Positions 34,318 through 46,495 are shown, counted from the first letter of the stretch. The stretch: 60,000 nucleotides of DNA from Hormiphora californensis (GCA_020137815.1 CM035356.1:8178711-8238710), one strand, 5' to 3'. The notes: generated from the sequence alone by a model not told the origin. Made by a program: numbers and translations.

Positions 34318-37300
34318 ATGCGGCTACCGATCTTAATAACGGTAATATTGCTGGTGGGAACTTCCCACGGCAAAATGGATTCCTTCACGGAGAGCGAATT
34401 GGTCATGAATGCAAACACTACAATCGGTAAGTGGAGTTATCAAAACTGCAATTACTATAAGCGCTTAGATCGTGCGCCACCCTTTTTGCATGCAAATTGT
34501 GTATGCTCTAAGCGCTCCTACTATTAATAATGGGGGATTTGTGCCATTGATTTGCATTACTCCACAACTAATTTCATTCCTAGGATCGGGAATGTTCGAG
34601 ATTGAAAATGGTGAAGGTGATAGGAAGAAATCCATTAAGTTTGGTTTCGCTTCAATCATCGAACTGGATGGAGACGGCAACAAAATCGATGTGGTTTGTA
34701 AACTTTCTTGAAGATTTATTATTTTATATTTGGATTTAAGAAAATGCCTTGTCCAATGTCCTATCCTGAGTTGGTGACATATAGACACCTGGCGCGACCC
34801 CCGCACACGTGTGTGTGAGCTCAATCTTGGTCGCCCACGGTGTCTATGTCACCAATATCCTGAGCATCCCTTCCCGATAAATCGTGGTTCACAGATGCAT
34901 ATTGCATACTTATTCGGCATTTGAAAAACAAATATCCTCTCTCAGGAGGGACACTACTGCAACTTTGACAAGAAATCGATTGATTGTGATGCCTCCTCGC
35001 CTGAAGATGGGACTATGGATGGCCTGGACGAGGATGGCAATTCAACCTCTATTGCTTACAAGAAGTAAGTGTGCATGATCAATTTCCTTGGTGACACAGT
35101 CACCCTTACAAGTACAACTAGTGCGTGTAGCGTGCCAAAACGAAGCCTGTGTAGCGGGCTGAGAGGTGACGGTGCCACCAATCAATTTCCATCAATGTAT
35201 CTCAAATTATAGTTAATAATATGCACTGCATTCAGTTGTTATCTTCGTAACTCTATTATGATTGATGAAAACGCCAGGTGTCCATTCTAAATATGACGGA
35301 TATTTAAATATAATTTCCTTCCAGGAAGACTCTGACGTGTGATCTGACTAGTTGTAACAAGGGAGCCTTCATCACAATATCCACCTACATCTTTAAGGGC
35401 ATGGGTTATATTTGCCAGCCCGCTTGTGATGACGATGATATGCTTAGGGTAGGTGTAATTAGGTTTATGAAGTGTCTGCTTATTGGACGAACCAGTATCA
35501 TACACTATATTGATCTACTTGAGACAGTTTCTACTGACCCCTCGCTCCGCTCAAGTGCACGATAAAGGGTCACTCCGATGCTTGACACACATACTCTCAT
35601 TAACTTATCACCCCGCCGTGATAATTTACCACGTAACTGCAGTATCTTCTATGATTGTGTTTCAGTCGGCCGTCTTCAATGGAACTGCAAAGTGGTCCGT
35701 TGAGCTGGAAGATTGGGATTTCTGTAACGGTACAACTGCCTGTGATGACAAGAGCGTAAGTGTTAAAAAAAATAATCGATTAAATGAACTATGAACGTTT
35801 GTAGACTGGCGCGTTATCAAGTTGGCTGTTCCCAGCGCGAGCTGGGGACAGCCAACTGGAGTTTAATCGCCCAGCAGGGCGATTAAACTGGTTTAAATCC
35901 CGACGCCGATCCCGAGGCGCCAGCCGAGGGTGAGGGGGAGGTGATTTAAACCTATAACGCGATAGGCTAACAAACGTTCATAGTTTATGAAACCCGATAG
36001 TAATTACACACAAATAAGAGACACAACACAAGGTGAAACACACTAGGACTGCTGGCAATTAGTCAACAGACACCGTGAAAATGTGTGTAGACTTAGTGTC
36101 TACTGTTCCTAACATGTTTGAGAAAGAGAGAGAAAGATTAGGGGCAATACACACTGTCAGAGGTAGTGAACAGTAAACGAGACAATGAGAGAGAGAAATG
36201 AATGGAATGTGATTCTTTTCACTCGTTATGAGAGAGATAACATTGAAACGTGTTGCAGACATGTTTCCCCTTTCTTTTGTTGACAGAACTGTGTGTTTAC
36301 ACACATTTTCAATACTTAGAATTTTACACGCATGTTATTCAAATGAAGAGAAACGCGTGAAAGAGGGAACTGGTCTGTCAAACTGCGAGGAGGGTGTTAA
36401 ATCTCCCAGCTGGCGGTTATCATGTGCGCGCAAATTCTTCAAATGACTGATAAATCAGCTATCGGGTTTCATATATTATTATGCACACTATCAAATTTTC
36501 TATTTTTAAAATCAGTTTAGATATTTTCATTCTCTCGTCTCCCCCAGGCTGAGTCGCTAAAGATTTTCTTTGGCCTGCAAGGAAAGTCCAAGGGAAAGCC
36601 CTACAAGATGAACAAGAAGGATAGTAAAGGATTCGATTCTTCCAAATGTGGTATAATTTTGCTATTCCCCCTTACTCAACAAGTATAATTCACAATGTGT
36701 TCTGGATCCCATTTCCCACTTGATTAGAGTTCTCTAACGTATTATTTTGACCAGCTTATAGTAGACACTATATAAATTAAAATCCTAAATTCGTCTTTTA
36801 GAGGAGATGAAGAATAAAGGAAAGGGTGACGGGAAGTACGGTGAAGGTGGCGACGGAAAAGATAACGGAAAAGACAACGGAAAAGGTGGGTCAAATGATA
36901 ACGGAAAAGGTGGGTCAAATGATAACGGAAAAGGTGGGTCAAATGACAACGGAAAAGGTGGGTCAAATGACAACGGAAAAGGTGGGTCAAATGACAAAGG
37001 AAAAGATGGGTCAAATGATAACGGAAAAGGTGGGTCAAATGATAACGGAAAAGGTGGGTCAAATGATAACGGAAAAGATGGGTCAAATGACAACGGAAAA
37101 GGTGGGTCAAATGATAACGGAAAAGGTCCTGAAGACGAGAAGAACTCTGGAAATGGAGAAGATGATTCTGGCGATCGAGACTCTGGAAACGGAGACTCCA
37201 ATAGCGGTAAGGAGGACAACGACAACGATAAAGACGATAAAGACACAGACACAGACAAAGACAAAGACACAGAAAACCCATACAATGAAGAGATCCTGCC

Positions 37301-39907
37301 GAATGAAGAAAGCGAGAAAATAAAATGCCAATGGCTCTAAACACCAATATAATATGACTTTTCTGGCCCATGTTCTCGCCGTGATATAGTACCAGAAAGG
37401 CAGAAGACAAGAACGTTTATTACTTTATTGATACTGATACTGATATATAATTGAATTTAAATTCCACAACTAATCTCACTAACAATTTCTGTAGGTAACG
37501 GCGGAGGAAAGCCCGATGATGGCAATGGTGGTAAGCCCGATAACGGTAGTGGAGGAAAGCCCTCGGGCGGTAAAGGAAAAGAGAACGGAAAACAAAAACG
37601 ATCATCTGAAGATCTAGAATTGCAGATGAAACCCCGACAGTCTGGCAGGGGTAACAGCACTAACACCGGTATGTTTTTTGTTACGTGTTTAGTTTGTCAA
37701 TATATCGTGTCCGTGAAAACTGTGACGTTTATTTCGGTAATCGCCAGGCATGCCCGGTATTAAAGGACCTGGTATGAAAGGCCCCGGGGGAATAAAAAGC
37801 CCTGGTAAAGGCTCCCAGAATGGACCCGGGGGCAATAAAGGTCCCGGACGCACAGTGCTGCGAAATGCCACTTTTGTTCGGTTTGCTTTTTGAGTATTTT
37901 AGTCAAAAAACTAACTTTTGATATTTGGTACAGCTCGAAGACCCGGACCAGATGGACTATTCAAAAAGCGCCTTTGCCCACACCTTCCTGGAGAAAAATG
38001 AGGTTAACTTTTTGCCCAAAACTGGTGTTAACCTCAATAAATCATAGACTGCAAGTCATAAGACCATGAAGCCGGTTCTAATAGTTAAATCTCGCCAGGG
38101 GTATAGTTTGTATGTAATTTGACAGTCCTAAACCAAGCCATTGGCAAAATTTTAGAGGTTAACATTATTTCCGAAAAGTTACATTTTTGCGATTATTTCG
38201 TAATAATTTCGTCAGGTCTAGCGGAATTTCCAAACGAGATATCTTAGAACTGGGCCTTGTAATTTGGTAAGAAAGGTGGTAAGTAACTGAATTAACATTT
38301 TGAATGGAAAACGGGGTGTGGTTTTTATTTTATTGAGGTTAACATGCTTAAAAGGTGTAATATTTCACTTTTTTTACACTTTTTAAGCATGTTAACCTCA
38401 ATAAAATAAAAACCACACCCCGTTTTCCATTCAAAATGTTAATTCAGTTACTTAGGACCTTTCTTACCAAATTACAAGGCCCAGTTCTAAGATATCTCGT
38501 TTGGAAATTCCGCTAGACCTGACGAAATTATTACGAAATAATCGCAAAAATGTAACTTTTCGGAAATAATGTTAACCTCTAAAATTTTGCCAATGGCTTG
38601 GTTTAGGAATGTCAAATTACATACAAACTATACCCCTGGCGAGATTTAACTATTAGAACCGGCTTCATGGTCTTATGACTTGCAGTCTATGATTTATTGA
38701 GGTTAACACCAGTTTTGGGCAAAAAGTTAACCTCATTTTTCTCCAGGAAGGTGTGGGCAAAGGCGCTTTTTGAATAGTCCATCTGGTCCGGGTCTTCGAG
38801 CTGAACCAAATTTCAAAAGATAGTTTTTTGACTAAAATACGCAAAAAGCAAACTGGCCCCTCGCAGCACTGTGGGACGTAAAGGTCCTGGAAGAAGGGGC
38901 GGTGGTAAGTGGTTAGATTTGCATGTACGCTTTTGTTGCATGGCATATTCTATAGAATTCTAGTCGCCATTGGATCATCAACTCAACACCAAACATTTCT
39001 CCCTGTGTACGATTCGCCCTTTGATTTATTCTCTGGCAATCTGTTCAATTGATCTGCTCCTCGCAAGCTGACCGTTGTCTTTTATCAATGTTTCTATCCC
39101 TGAGGTGGAAAAATGGAACATTTGCTGAAATGTATTATCTCCTTTTGAGTTTTTGAACATATTCTTAGTAAAAACAGACGATTTTAATAATTAACATTTT
39201 ACTTGCAGGCCGGGGTAAATGTGATCGACCAGCGAGGGACACGAGTTTTAATGGGGAGCCCGAGGACCAGGACTCCTTCAAGTTCAATGATGATGATAAC
39301 CAAGAAAGCAGCGATATGGTCTTCCGAATGTTCCCTGTTGCTGTTCTTGATGGTAAGCTTTGTCGTTATGGAAACGGTGCTTATAAAATCAAATCAATTA
39401 CTGACGCAGAAATTGTACATGTTGCAATTCATCAGGACCAGTATAATTAAAACTTAGGGACTCATTCCGTACTCATTTGTTGCTAGGTGCCACCTTGGTG
39501 ACCAATGAGACTGGCTTTGTTGGACCCAACAAGGAAACCATCACTGAGGACGTCGGAAAGAGCGGAATGAAGCGTGAGGTGGATTACGTAAGTAGTAAAT
39601 TGATATATGAAGCATTGTTTTAAAACATTTAAAACTTGTTTGTTCCATAATTTCGTATTGTGGTAATCGCTTTTAATTCCCTTGTTACCGATAACTACTA
39701 TACTGTCGCAGAGAACTAATAATTTCCTTTATGTTACAGATAACGATAGTTGTTCCCAAGTTCAACTCCTCAATGGTGTACGATCCAACCGGTGACATGT
39801 CTGCAAATGGCGGTACAACCTACACAGAGGACATGAAGGGCTCCACCCTTATCCTAATCCCTTCATCCCTCCTTCTTGTCATTTCCATGTTTCTCACCTA
39901 TTGTTAG
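34318..39907 (+). CDS. Unrecognised secreted, probably GPI-anchored protein with DNGKGGSN and collagen-like repeats; exon 9 split by a transposon
   Basis: Exons: 34318-34426, 34584-34693, 34946-35064, 35325-35448, 35666-35755, 36548-36650, 36802-37206, 37495-37668, 37748-38904 (interrupted by the element 37853-38871), 39209-39352, 39487-39587, 39740-39907; about 590 aa without the insertion. The N-terminus (MRLPILITVILLVGTSHG) is a signal peptide. A Cys-rich acidic domain follows (exons 2-6), including ELDGDGNKID and DEDGNST, which resemble Ca-binding loops. Exon 7 encodes about ten DNGKGGSN repeats, exon 8 a GKPDNG-type Gly/Lys region and exon 9 a collagen-like G-x-P stretch. Exons 10-12 encode a conserved-looking domain with NETGFVGPNKETITEDVG and VDYITIVVPKFN. 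The end is hydrophobic (LILIPSSLLLVISMFLTYC), as for GPI attachment. I do not recognise the family; an extracellular-matrix or mineral-associated role is only a guess from composition. Confidence 0.72.
34771..34855. mobile_element. 85-bp MITE with 9-bp target duplication
   Basis: TATCCTGAG at 34762-34770 and 34856-34864 flanks TTGGTGACATATAGACACC ... GGTGTCTATGTCACCAA. The 9-bp duplication suggests a Mutator-type transposase. It lies in intron 2 of the secreted-protein gene. Confidence 0.85.
35088..35181. mobile_element. 94-bp MITE, same family, 9-bp target duplication
   Basis: TCAATTTCC at 35079-35087 and 35182-35190 flanks TTGGTGACACAGTCACC ... GGTGACGGTGCCACCAA. The termini match the neighbour at 34771. 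It lies in intron 3. Confidence 0.85.
35787..35990. mobile_element. Multi-hairpin MITE in intron 5
   Basis: Outer inverted repeat AACTATGAACGTTTGT / ACAAACGTTCATAGTT. Inside are at least two perfect hairpins (GTTGGCTGTTCCCAGC with its complement; GTTTAATCGCCC with its complement) and a third closed by GGTTTAAAT / ATTTAAACC around a GC-rich GATCCCGAGGCG core. It has the same architecture as 56763-56950. Confidence 0.75.
36883..37128 (+). repeat. 24-bp coding minisatellite (DNGKGGSN)
   Basis: About ten copies of AACGGAAAAGGTGGGTCAAATGA-like 24-bp units, in frame within exon 7. Variation between copies is mostly synonymous (GAT/GAC) plus G/D and N/K swaps. Long frames on the other five readings are shadows of this periodicity. 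Confidence 0.92.
37853..38871. mobile_element. hAT-like foldback element inserted in exon 9
   Basis: Ends CAGTGCTGCG ... CGCAGCACTG with arms of about 500 bp pairing almost perfectly around a small loop near 38362. The flanking octamers CGGACGCA (37845-37852) and GGGACGTA (38873-38880) agree in six of eight bases, consistent with an 8-bp hAT duplication; one T (38872) intervenes. There is no transposase, so it is non-autonomous. Confidence 0.75.
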
Positions 39908-40217
39908 CTGTTTGAGAGTTAACATTTGATAGACACGCCGTGTTTTAAATGTTGCACACATTATTTTACACATGAAACATTGCATTATAGTATGTTGAAT
40001 AGAAATGTATTGTTAGACAAGAGTTATATCCAAGTTTGATCCACTTTGGTGGACCAGCTCATTATCGAAACATGATATGACTCTGTGATATATAAAGTGA
40101 ATATTTTAAAGAAATCTAGAAATGAAAAGACTATATTATCTTATGCTAGTGACTGTGAACGTCCAGTAACAGTGAACATCCAGATTTGTTATACATTTTG
40201 TTTGCTTGTAGTACAAA

Positions 40218-41176
40218 GCTTTATTGTTATCTCTCCAAAATATGTATGTATTATGAAGTTCCCATCCCGAGAATTATACACCGAGCATACACCTATTATT
40301 TCACAATCGAGTAGTTATCTGTAACCTCGATCACGAACCAATCACTAAAATTAAACTCGAAGAAAATTGAATCAAATGCAGCGCTTCTTCTGTCATTGCT
40401 CGTCTTCATTATGAGTGGCAGCAGCTCAATAATGAATTATAGTATATGTCATAGGAATTAGGAGATGGATAATGTAGGAGACCTTGGTATGTGGCCCTTT
40501 TATTCGCTGTTCCTAAGTGACCTCTTAGTGCACTTTAGTGTCCAATTACACCAAAAGTTGCAGTACTATGCTAATGCATATAATATCATGTCACATTTCA
40601 ATTGTGCCTCTTTGTACTTTTTCATCAGTATTATTTTTTGTTCAAACCCTTTTTATTAATAAAAGGCTTTGAGAGAGGGTCGTGCAACGCAAAGTATTAC
40701 ACACACACACACCGACTCCAACGTCTCTCAGTCTGATGCTGTCTCTCCAACCTAGTTTATTAGCACATACGTCATATGGCCCACACTAAACAGGAGTCTT
40801 CACATGAGGTTTAATCGTCATCTTAATGAGAGGAAAGTAGTCTCCATATATATTACCACAGTAGTCATATTAAATATATGCTTTGACTGTTGGGCACCTG
40901 TAAATGCGGTTACCATAGCAATTACAGTGATAATTCTCGATTTAGCGGGCTTGATATGCTTTCACGGAATCAACTTTAACCTTAGATAGTTAGACGTGAT
41001 ACACTCAACAGTAAACCTATCTTGGTCGTATCAACCTATCTTAGAGGTATTTTGATCAATGTCATTCGATCATCATCATCATCATCATCGATCAACGCAC
41101 TGTTTAGGACCACGGCCGACCACGCCCTTTGGCCTATATTCTCTCGGCCTGTGACGACAAAAAGAAGAGTTGGTTG
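40218..41176 (+). repeat. Duplicated segment, copy 1
   Basis: The sequence from TTATTGTTATCTCTCCAAAA to the AGTTAGACG site (about 40990) recurs at 43564-44337, and the continuation (GTGATACACTCAACAG..., with an ATC repeat near 41070) recurs at 45876-46038. Differences are few (a 2-bp indel near 40316). The 61-64 codon frames in it are identical in both copies and look non-coding. Confidence 0.85.
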
Positions 41177-41227
41177 GTAATGAGCGTCCATCGGCCAAAT
41201 GCACCCCTCGGATCCCCGCGCGCCGAC

Positions 41228-41246
41228 GTCTCGGACGGAGAGCGAG

Positions 41247-41280
<34 letters not shown>

Positions 41281-41384
41281 CGGGCGCGAACAGAGAGAGC
41301 GGAGAGAAGAGAGAGAGAAGAAGAGGAGAGCGAGAGAGAGAGGAGAGAGAAGAGAGAAGAGAGAGAGAGAGAGAGAGACGGGGA
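41228..41384. repeat. GA-rich low-complexity tract
   Basis: GAGAGAGA with GGAGAGAAGAGAG variants. It abuts the truncated left end of the next inverted-repeat element. Confidence 0.8.
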
Positions 41385-41385
41385 C

Positions 41386-43564
41386 CCACGCTATAGACGC
41401 ATTATAAACGCATTATAAACGCATTATAGACGCATTATAGACACACGCAATATAGACGCAATTTCGTAAGCAGCACTATAGACGCAATATAGACGCATTA
41501 TAACAGCAATATAAACGCATTTTTATAGACGCGACGCAGTATAGCCGCATTATAGGCGCACTACCCACCCCAAAATCACCTTATAGACGCACTATAGACG
41601 CATTATAGACTGACTATAGCAGCACCATAAACGCTACATAGACCCATATAGACGCATGATAGACGCATTATAGACGCAAATTGCTTTTTATAGACGCCGC
41701 GTCTATAAAAAACGTGCTTTTTAAAGAAGCACTTTAGACGTACTCCAGGCTACAGTGCGATATTTGAGGCGCAGTTGGGCGTTTTATAAACGTATTTTTG
41801 TCGCATATAAAAGGAAGCAGTATAGACGCATTATAGACGCATTATAGCCGCATGTGTGCGAAATCGATAAAGACGCAATATAGACGCAAAATAAAAAGGA
41901 GAGGGAGAGAGAGGGAGGGAGGGAGAGGGAAGGAGAGGGAAAGAGAGGGAAAGAGAGGGAGGGACTGAGGGAGGGGTACAGGGACAGAAACAGACGGATA
42001 AAGACCTGAGACAGAAGGACAGAGTAAGATGGAAAGAGAGTAAGATGGAAAGATAGTGATATAGGGACGGAGTGAGACAGAAAAAGAGTGAGACAGAAAA
42101 AGACAGAGATGGAAACAAACGGACAGAGACAGACGGACGGACAAACACGCGCTTACTATCTCCCTCTCTGTCTCACTCTCTCTCTCCACTCTCCATCTTA
42201 ATCTCTCTCCATCTTACTCTGTCCGTCTGTCTCAGATCTGTGTCCATCTGTCTCTGTCTGATCTGTCTCTGTATCCCTCCCTCTTTCCCTATCCTTCCCT
42301 CGCCCTCCCTCCCTCTAGTCTCTCTCCCTCTCCTTCTTATTAAAGTAAGAGCTTGGCGCGCCGTGTTTTCTCACAAAACTTAGTGGATGAACGGGGAGTA
42401 CCACCAGGACCATTGGAAAGGTATCGAAAATTTCCAATTCTGTCGCGTTCATTAGTTATGACGTAATATGTTCATTATTTCAACTTTTATAAAATTGCTC
42501 TACAGAAAAATCTGTGCATTGTGGATTGAAATGGATGCTTGCATCGTGTTCAGCGTCAAAAAATAGCCGGGGTACCAAATTTTGGTGTCTCTACCTTGTC
42601 TGTGACGCGAGATATCGACAAATATCGAAAACGCCCAAAGTGAGAGAAAGAGAGTTTGTTACAAGTGGGTGGCGTGCACAAACAACTAGCACCCAAAGAT
42701 AACAATCTCTCTCTCGCCCATTTTGGTCGTTTTTGATAATTGTCGATATCTCGCGTCCCAGACAAGGTAGAGACACCGAAATTTGGTACCCCGGCTATTT
42801 TTTGACGCTGAACACGATGCAAGCATCCATTTCAATCCACAATGTACAGATTTTTCTGTAGAGCAATTTTATGAAAGTTGAAATAATGAACATATTACGT
42901 CATAACTAATGAACGAGACAGAATTGGAAATTTTCGATACCGTACCAATGGTCCTGGTGGTACTCCCCGTTTATCCACTAAGTTTTGTGAGAAAACACGG
43001 CGTGCCACTCTTACTTTAATTGCGTCTATATTGCGTCTTTATCGATTTCGCGCACATGCGTCTATAATGCGTCTATAATGCGTCTATACTGCTTCCTTTT
43101 ATATGCGACAAAAATGCGTTTATAGTTCGCCCAACTGCGCCTCAAATATGGCAGCGTGCGTCTGAGTACGTCTATAGTGCTTCTTAAAAAAGCACGTTTT
43201 TTATAGACGCGGCGTCTATAAAAAGCGATTTGCGTCTATAATGCTTTTATCATGCGTCTATATGGGTCTATGTAGCGTTTATGGTGCTGCTATAGTCAGT
43301 CTATAATGCGTCTATAGTGCGTCTATAAGGTGATTTTGGGGTGGGTAGTGCGCCTATAATACGGCTATACTGCGTCGCGTCTATAAAAATGCGTTTATAT
43401 TGCTGTTATAATGCGTCTATATTGCGTCTATAGTGCTGTTTACGAAATTGCGTCTATATTGCGTGTGTCTATAATGCGTCTATAATGCGTTTATGATGCG
43501 TTTATAATGCGTCTATAGTACGTGGGTACTGCGTCTATAGTGCGATGCCCGCAAATGCAAAATT
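41386..43564. mobile_element. Inverted-repeat element of TATAGACGCA units, copy 1 (truncated left end, secondary insertion)
   Basis: The left arm 41386-41890 and right arm 43020-43564 are complementary, largely built from degenerate GCATTATAGAC units. The core has GA-rich then CT-rich blocks (41897-42340). Its right end (GCGATGCCCGCAAATGCAAA) matches the TIR of copy 2, but its left end starts inside the TIR at CCCACG. It is inverted relative to copy 2 and has acquired the foldback at 42344-43015. Confidence 0.75.
42344..43015. mobile_element. TTAA-targeting foldback nested in copy 1
   Basis: TTAA at 42340-42343 and 43016-43019 flanks AGTAAGAGCTTGGCGCGCCG ... and a complementary right end. 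The uninterrupted site is visible in copy 2 (minus strand at about 44884-44892: CTTATTAATTG), which confirms TTAA as the duplication. Arms are about 290 bp around a short loop near 42680. Confidence 0.88.
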
Positions 43565-44337
43565 TATTGTTATCTCTCCAAAATATGTATGTATTATGAA
43601 GTTCCCATCCCGAGAATTATACACCGAGCATACACCTATTATTTCACAATCGAGTAGTTCTGTAACCTCGATCACGAACCAATCACTAAAATTAAACTCG
43701 AAGAAAATTGAATCAAATGCAGCGCTTCTTCTGTCATTGCTCGTCTTCATTATGAGTGGCAGCAGCTCAATAATGAATTATAGTATATGTCATAGGAATT
43801 AGGAGATGGATAATGTAGGAGACCTTGGTATGTGGCCCTTTTATTCGCTGTTCCTAAGTGACCTCTTAGTGCACTTTAGTGTCCAATTACACCAAAAGTT
43901 GCAGTACTATGCTAATGCATATAATATCATGTCACATTTCAATTGTGCCTCTTTGTACTTTTTCATCAGTATTATTTTTTGTTCAAACCCTTTTTATTAA
44001 TAAAAGGCTTTGAGAGAGGGTCGTGCAACGCAAAGTATTACACACACACACACCGACTCCAACGTCTCTCAGTCTGATGCTGTCTCTCCAACCTAGTTTA
44101 TTAGCACATACGTCATATGGCCCACACTAAACAGGAGTCTTCACATGAGGTTTAATCGTCATCTTAATGAGAGGAAAGTAGTCTCCATATATATTACCAC
44201 AGTAGTCATATTAAATATATGCTTTGACTGTTGGGCACCTGTAAATGCGGTTACCATAGCAATTACAGTGATAATTCTCGATTTAGCGGGCTTGATATGC
44301 TTTCACGGAATCAACTTTAACCTTAGATAGTTAGACG
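43564..44337 (+). repeat. Duplicated segment, copy 2
   Basis: Near-identical to 40218-40990. It is interrupted at AGTTAGACG by the element at 44338; its continuation resumes at 45867. Confidence 0.85.
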
Positions 44338-45866
44338 GGCAATTCTGCATTTGCGGGCATCGCACTATAGACGCAGTACCCACGTACTATAGACGCATTA
44401 TAAACGCATTATAAACGCATTATAGACGCATTATAGACACACGCAATATAGACGCAATTTCGTAAGCAGCACTATAGACGCAATATAGACGCATTATAAC
44501 AGCAATATAAACGCATTTTTATAGACGCGACGCAGTATAGCCGCATTATAGGCGCACTACCCACCCCAAAATCACCTTATAGACGCACTATAGACGCATT
44601 ATAGACTGACTATAGCAGCACCATAAACGCTACATAGACCCATATAGACGCATGATAGAAGCATTATAGACGCAAATCGCTTTTTATAGACGCCGCGTCT
44701 ATAAAAAACGTGCTTTTTTAAGAAGCACTATAGACGTACTCAGACACACGCTGCCATATTTGAGGCGCAGTTGGGCGAACTATAAACGCATTTTTGTCGC
44801 ATATAAAAGGAAGCAGTATAGACGCAGTATAGACGCATTATAGACGCATGTGCGCGAAATCGATAAAGACGCAATATAGACGCAATTAATAAGAAGGAGA
44901 GGGAGAGAGACTAGAGGGAGGGAGGGAGGGAGGGAGAGGGAAGGAGAGGGAAAGAGGGAGGGATACAGAGACAGATCAGACAGAGACAGATGGACACAGA
45001 TCTGAGACAGACGGACAGAGATTAAGATGGAGAGTGGAGAGAGAGAGTGAGACAGAGAGGGAGATAGTAAGCGCGTGTTTGTCCGTCCGTCTGTCTCTGT
45101 CCGTTTGTTTCCATCTCTGTCTTTTTCTGTCTCACTCTTTTTATGTCTCACTCCGTCCCTATATCACTATCTTTCCATCTTACTCTCTTTCCATCTTACT
45201 CTGTCCTTCTGTCTCAGGTCTTTATCCGTCTGTTTCTGTCCCTGTACCCCTCCCTCAGTCCCTCCCTCTCCTTCCCTCTCCCTCCCTCCCTCGCCTCTCT
45301 CTCCCTCTCCTTTTTATTTTGCGTCTATATTGCGTCTTTATCGATTTCGCACACATGCGGCTATAATGCGTCTATAATGCGTCTATACTGCTTCCTTTTA
45401 TATGCGACAAAATTGCGTTTATAAAACGCCCAACTGCGCCTCAAATATCGCACTGTAGCCTGGAGTACGTCTAAAGTGCTTCTTTAAAAAGCCCGTTTTT
45501 TATAGACGCGGCGTCTATAAAAAGCGATTTGCGTCTATAATGCTTCTATCATGCGTCTATATGGGTCTATGTAGCGTTTATGGTGCTGCTATAGTCAGTC
45601 TATAATGCGTCTATAGTGCGTCTATAAGGTGATTTTGGGGTGGGTAGTGCGCCTATAATGCGGCTATACTGCGTCGCGTCTATAAAAATGCGTTTATATT
45701 GCTGTTATAATGCGTCTATATTGCGTCTATAGTGCTGCTTACGAAATTGCGTCTATATTGCGTGTGTCTATAATGCGTCTATAATGCGTTTATAATGCGT
45801 TTATAATGCGTCTATAGTACGTGGGTAATGCGTCTATAGTGCGATGCCCGCAAATGCAAAATTGCC
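44338..45866. mobile_element. Inverted-repeat element of TATAGACGCA units, copy 2, 9-bp target duplication
   Basis: AGTTAGACG at 44329-44337 and 45867-45875 flanks GGCAATTCTGCATTTGCGGG ... CCCGCAAATGCAAAATTGCC. The empty site exists at about 40988-41000 (copy 1 of the duplicated segment). Arms are about 540 bp, made of GCATTATAGAC-type units; the centre is GA-rich then CT-rich. A 9-bp duplication suggests a Mutator-type mobiliser. No transposase; 1529 bp. Confidence 0.88.
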
Positions 45867-46159
45867 AGTTAGACGTGATACACTCAACAGTAAACCTATC
45901 TTGGTCGTATCAACCTATCTTAGAGGTATTTTGATCAATGTCATTCGATCATCATCATCATCATCATCGATCAACGCACTGTTTAGGACCACGCCCTTTG
46001 GCCTATATTCTCTCGGCCTGTGACGACAAAAAGAAGAGTTTTTGTATATTACTCTTCCCATCGGCCAACTCACTTCCCTATCTATCTCTCTTCTATCTAT
46101 CTCTCTCTATGGCGATCTATAGATCTATATAGGGCTATCTGCGAAACTCGATTGCGTCG

Positions 46160-46322
<163 letters not shown>

Positions 46323-46495
46323 TACTTAAACAGTTGGTGCATCTCTGCTAATGATCGGATCTTGTAATAGCTGCACAAGTTCAATACTAAGGATCCTTGT
46401 ACCAAGCTTCGAAAACAACATGATGATGTCTAAATCGATTTCCCCACGCCATTCGTTGGAGCTTCTTTTTACGTTTTCCCGACCCCAAACTAAAT

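Noticed and set aside
36742-37410. 222- and 166-codon minus-strand frames (HLTHLFR and PPFPLSFD repeats)
   Set aside because: Shadows of the 24-bp DNGKGGSN coding repeat on the other strand.
40465-44330. Identical 61-64 codon frames at 40465/43806 and 40804/44145 suggesting a conserved small protein
   Set aside because: Identity is due to the segmental duplication, not to selection; no signal, domain or codon-level evidence of a gene.
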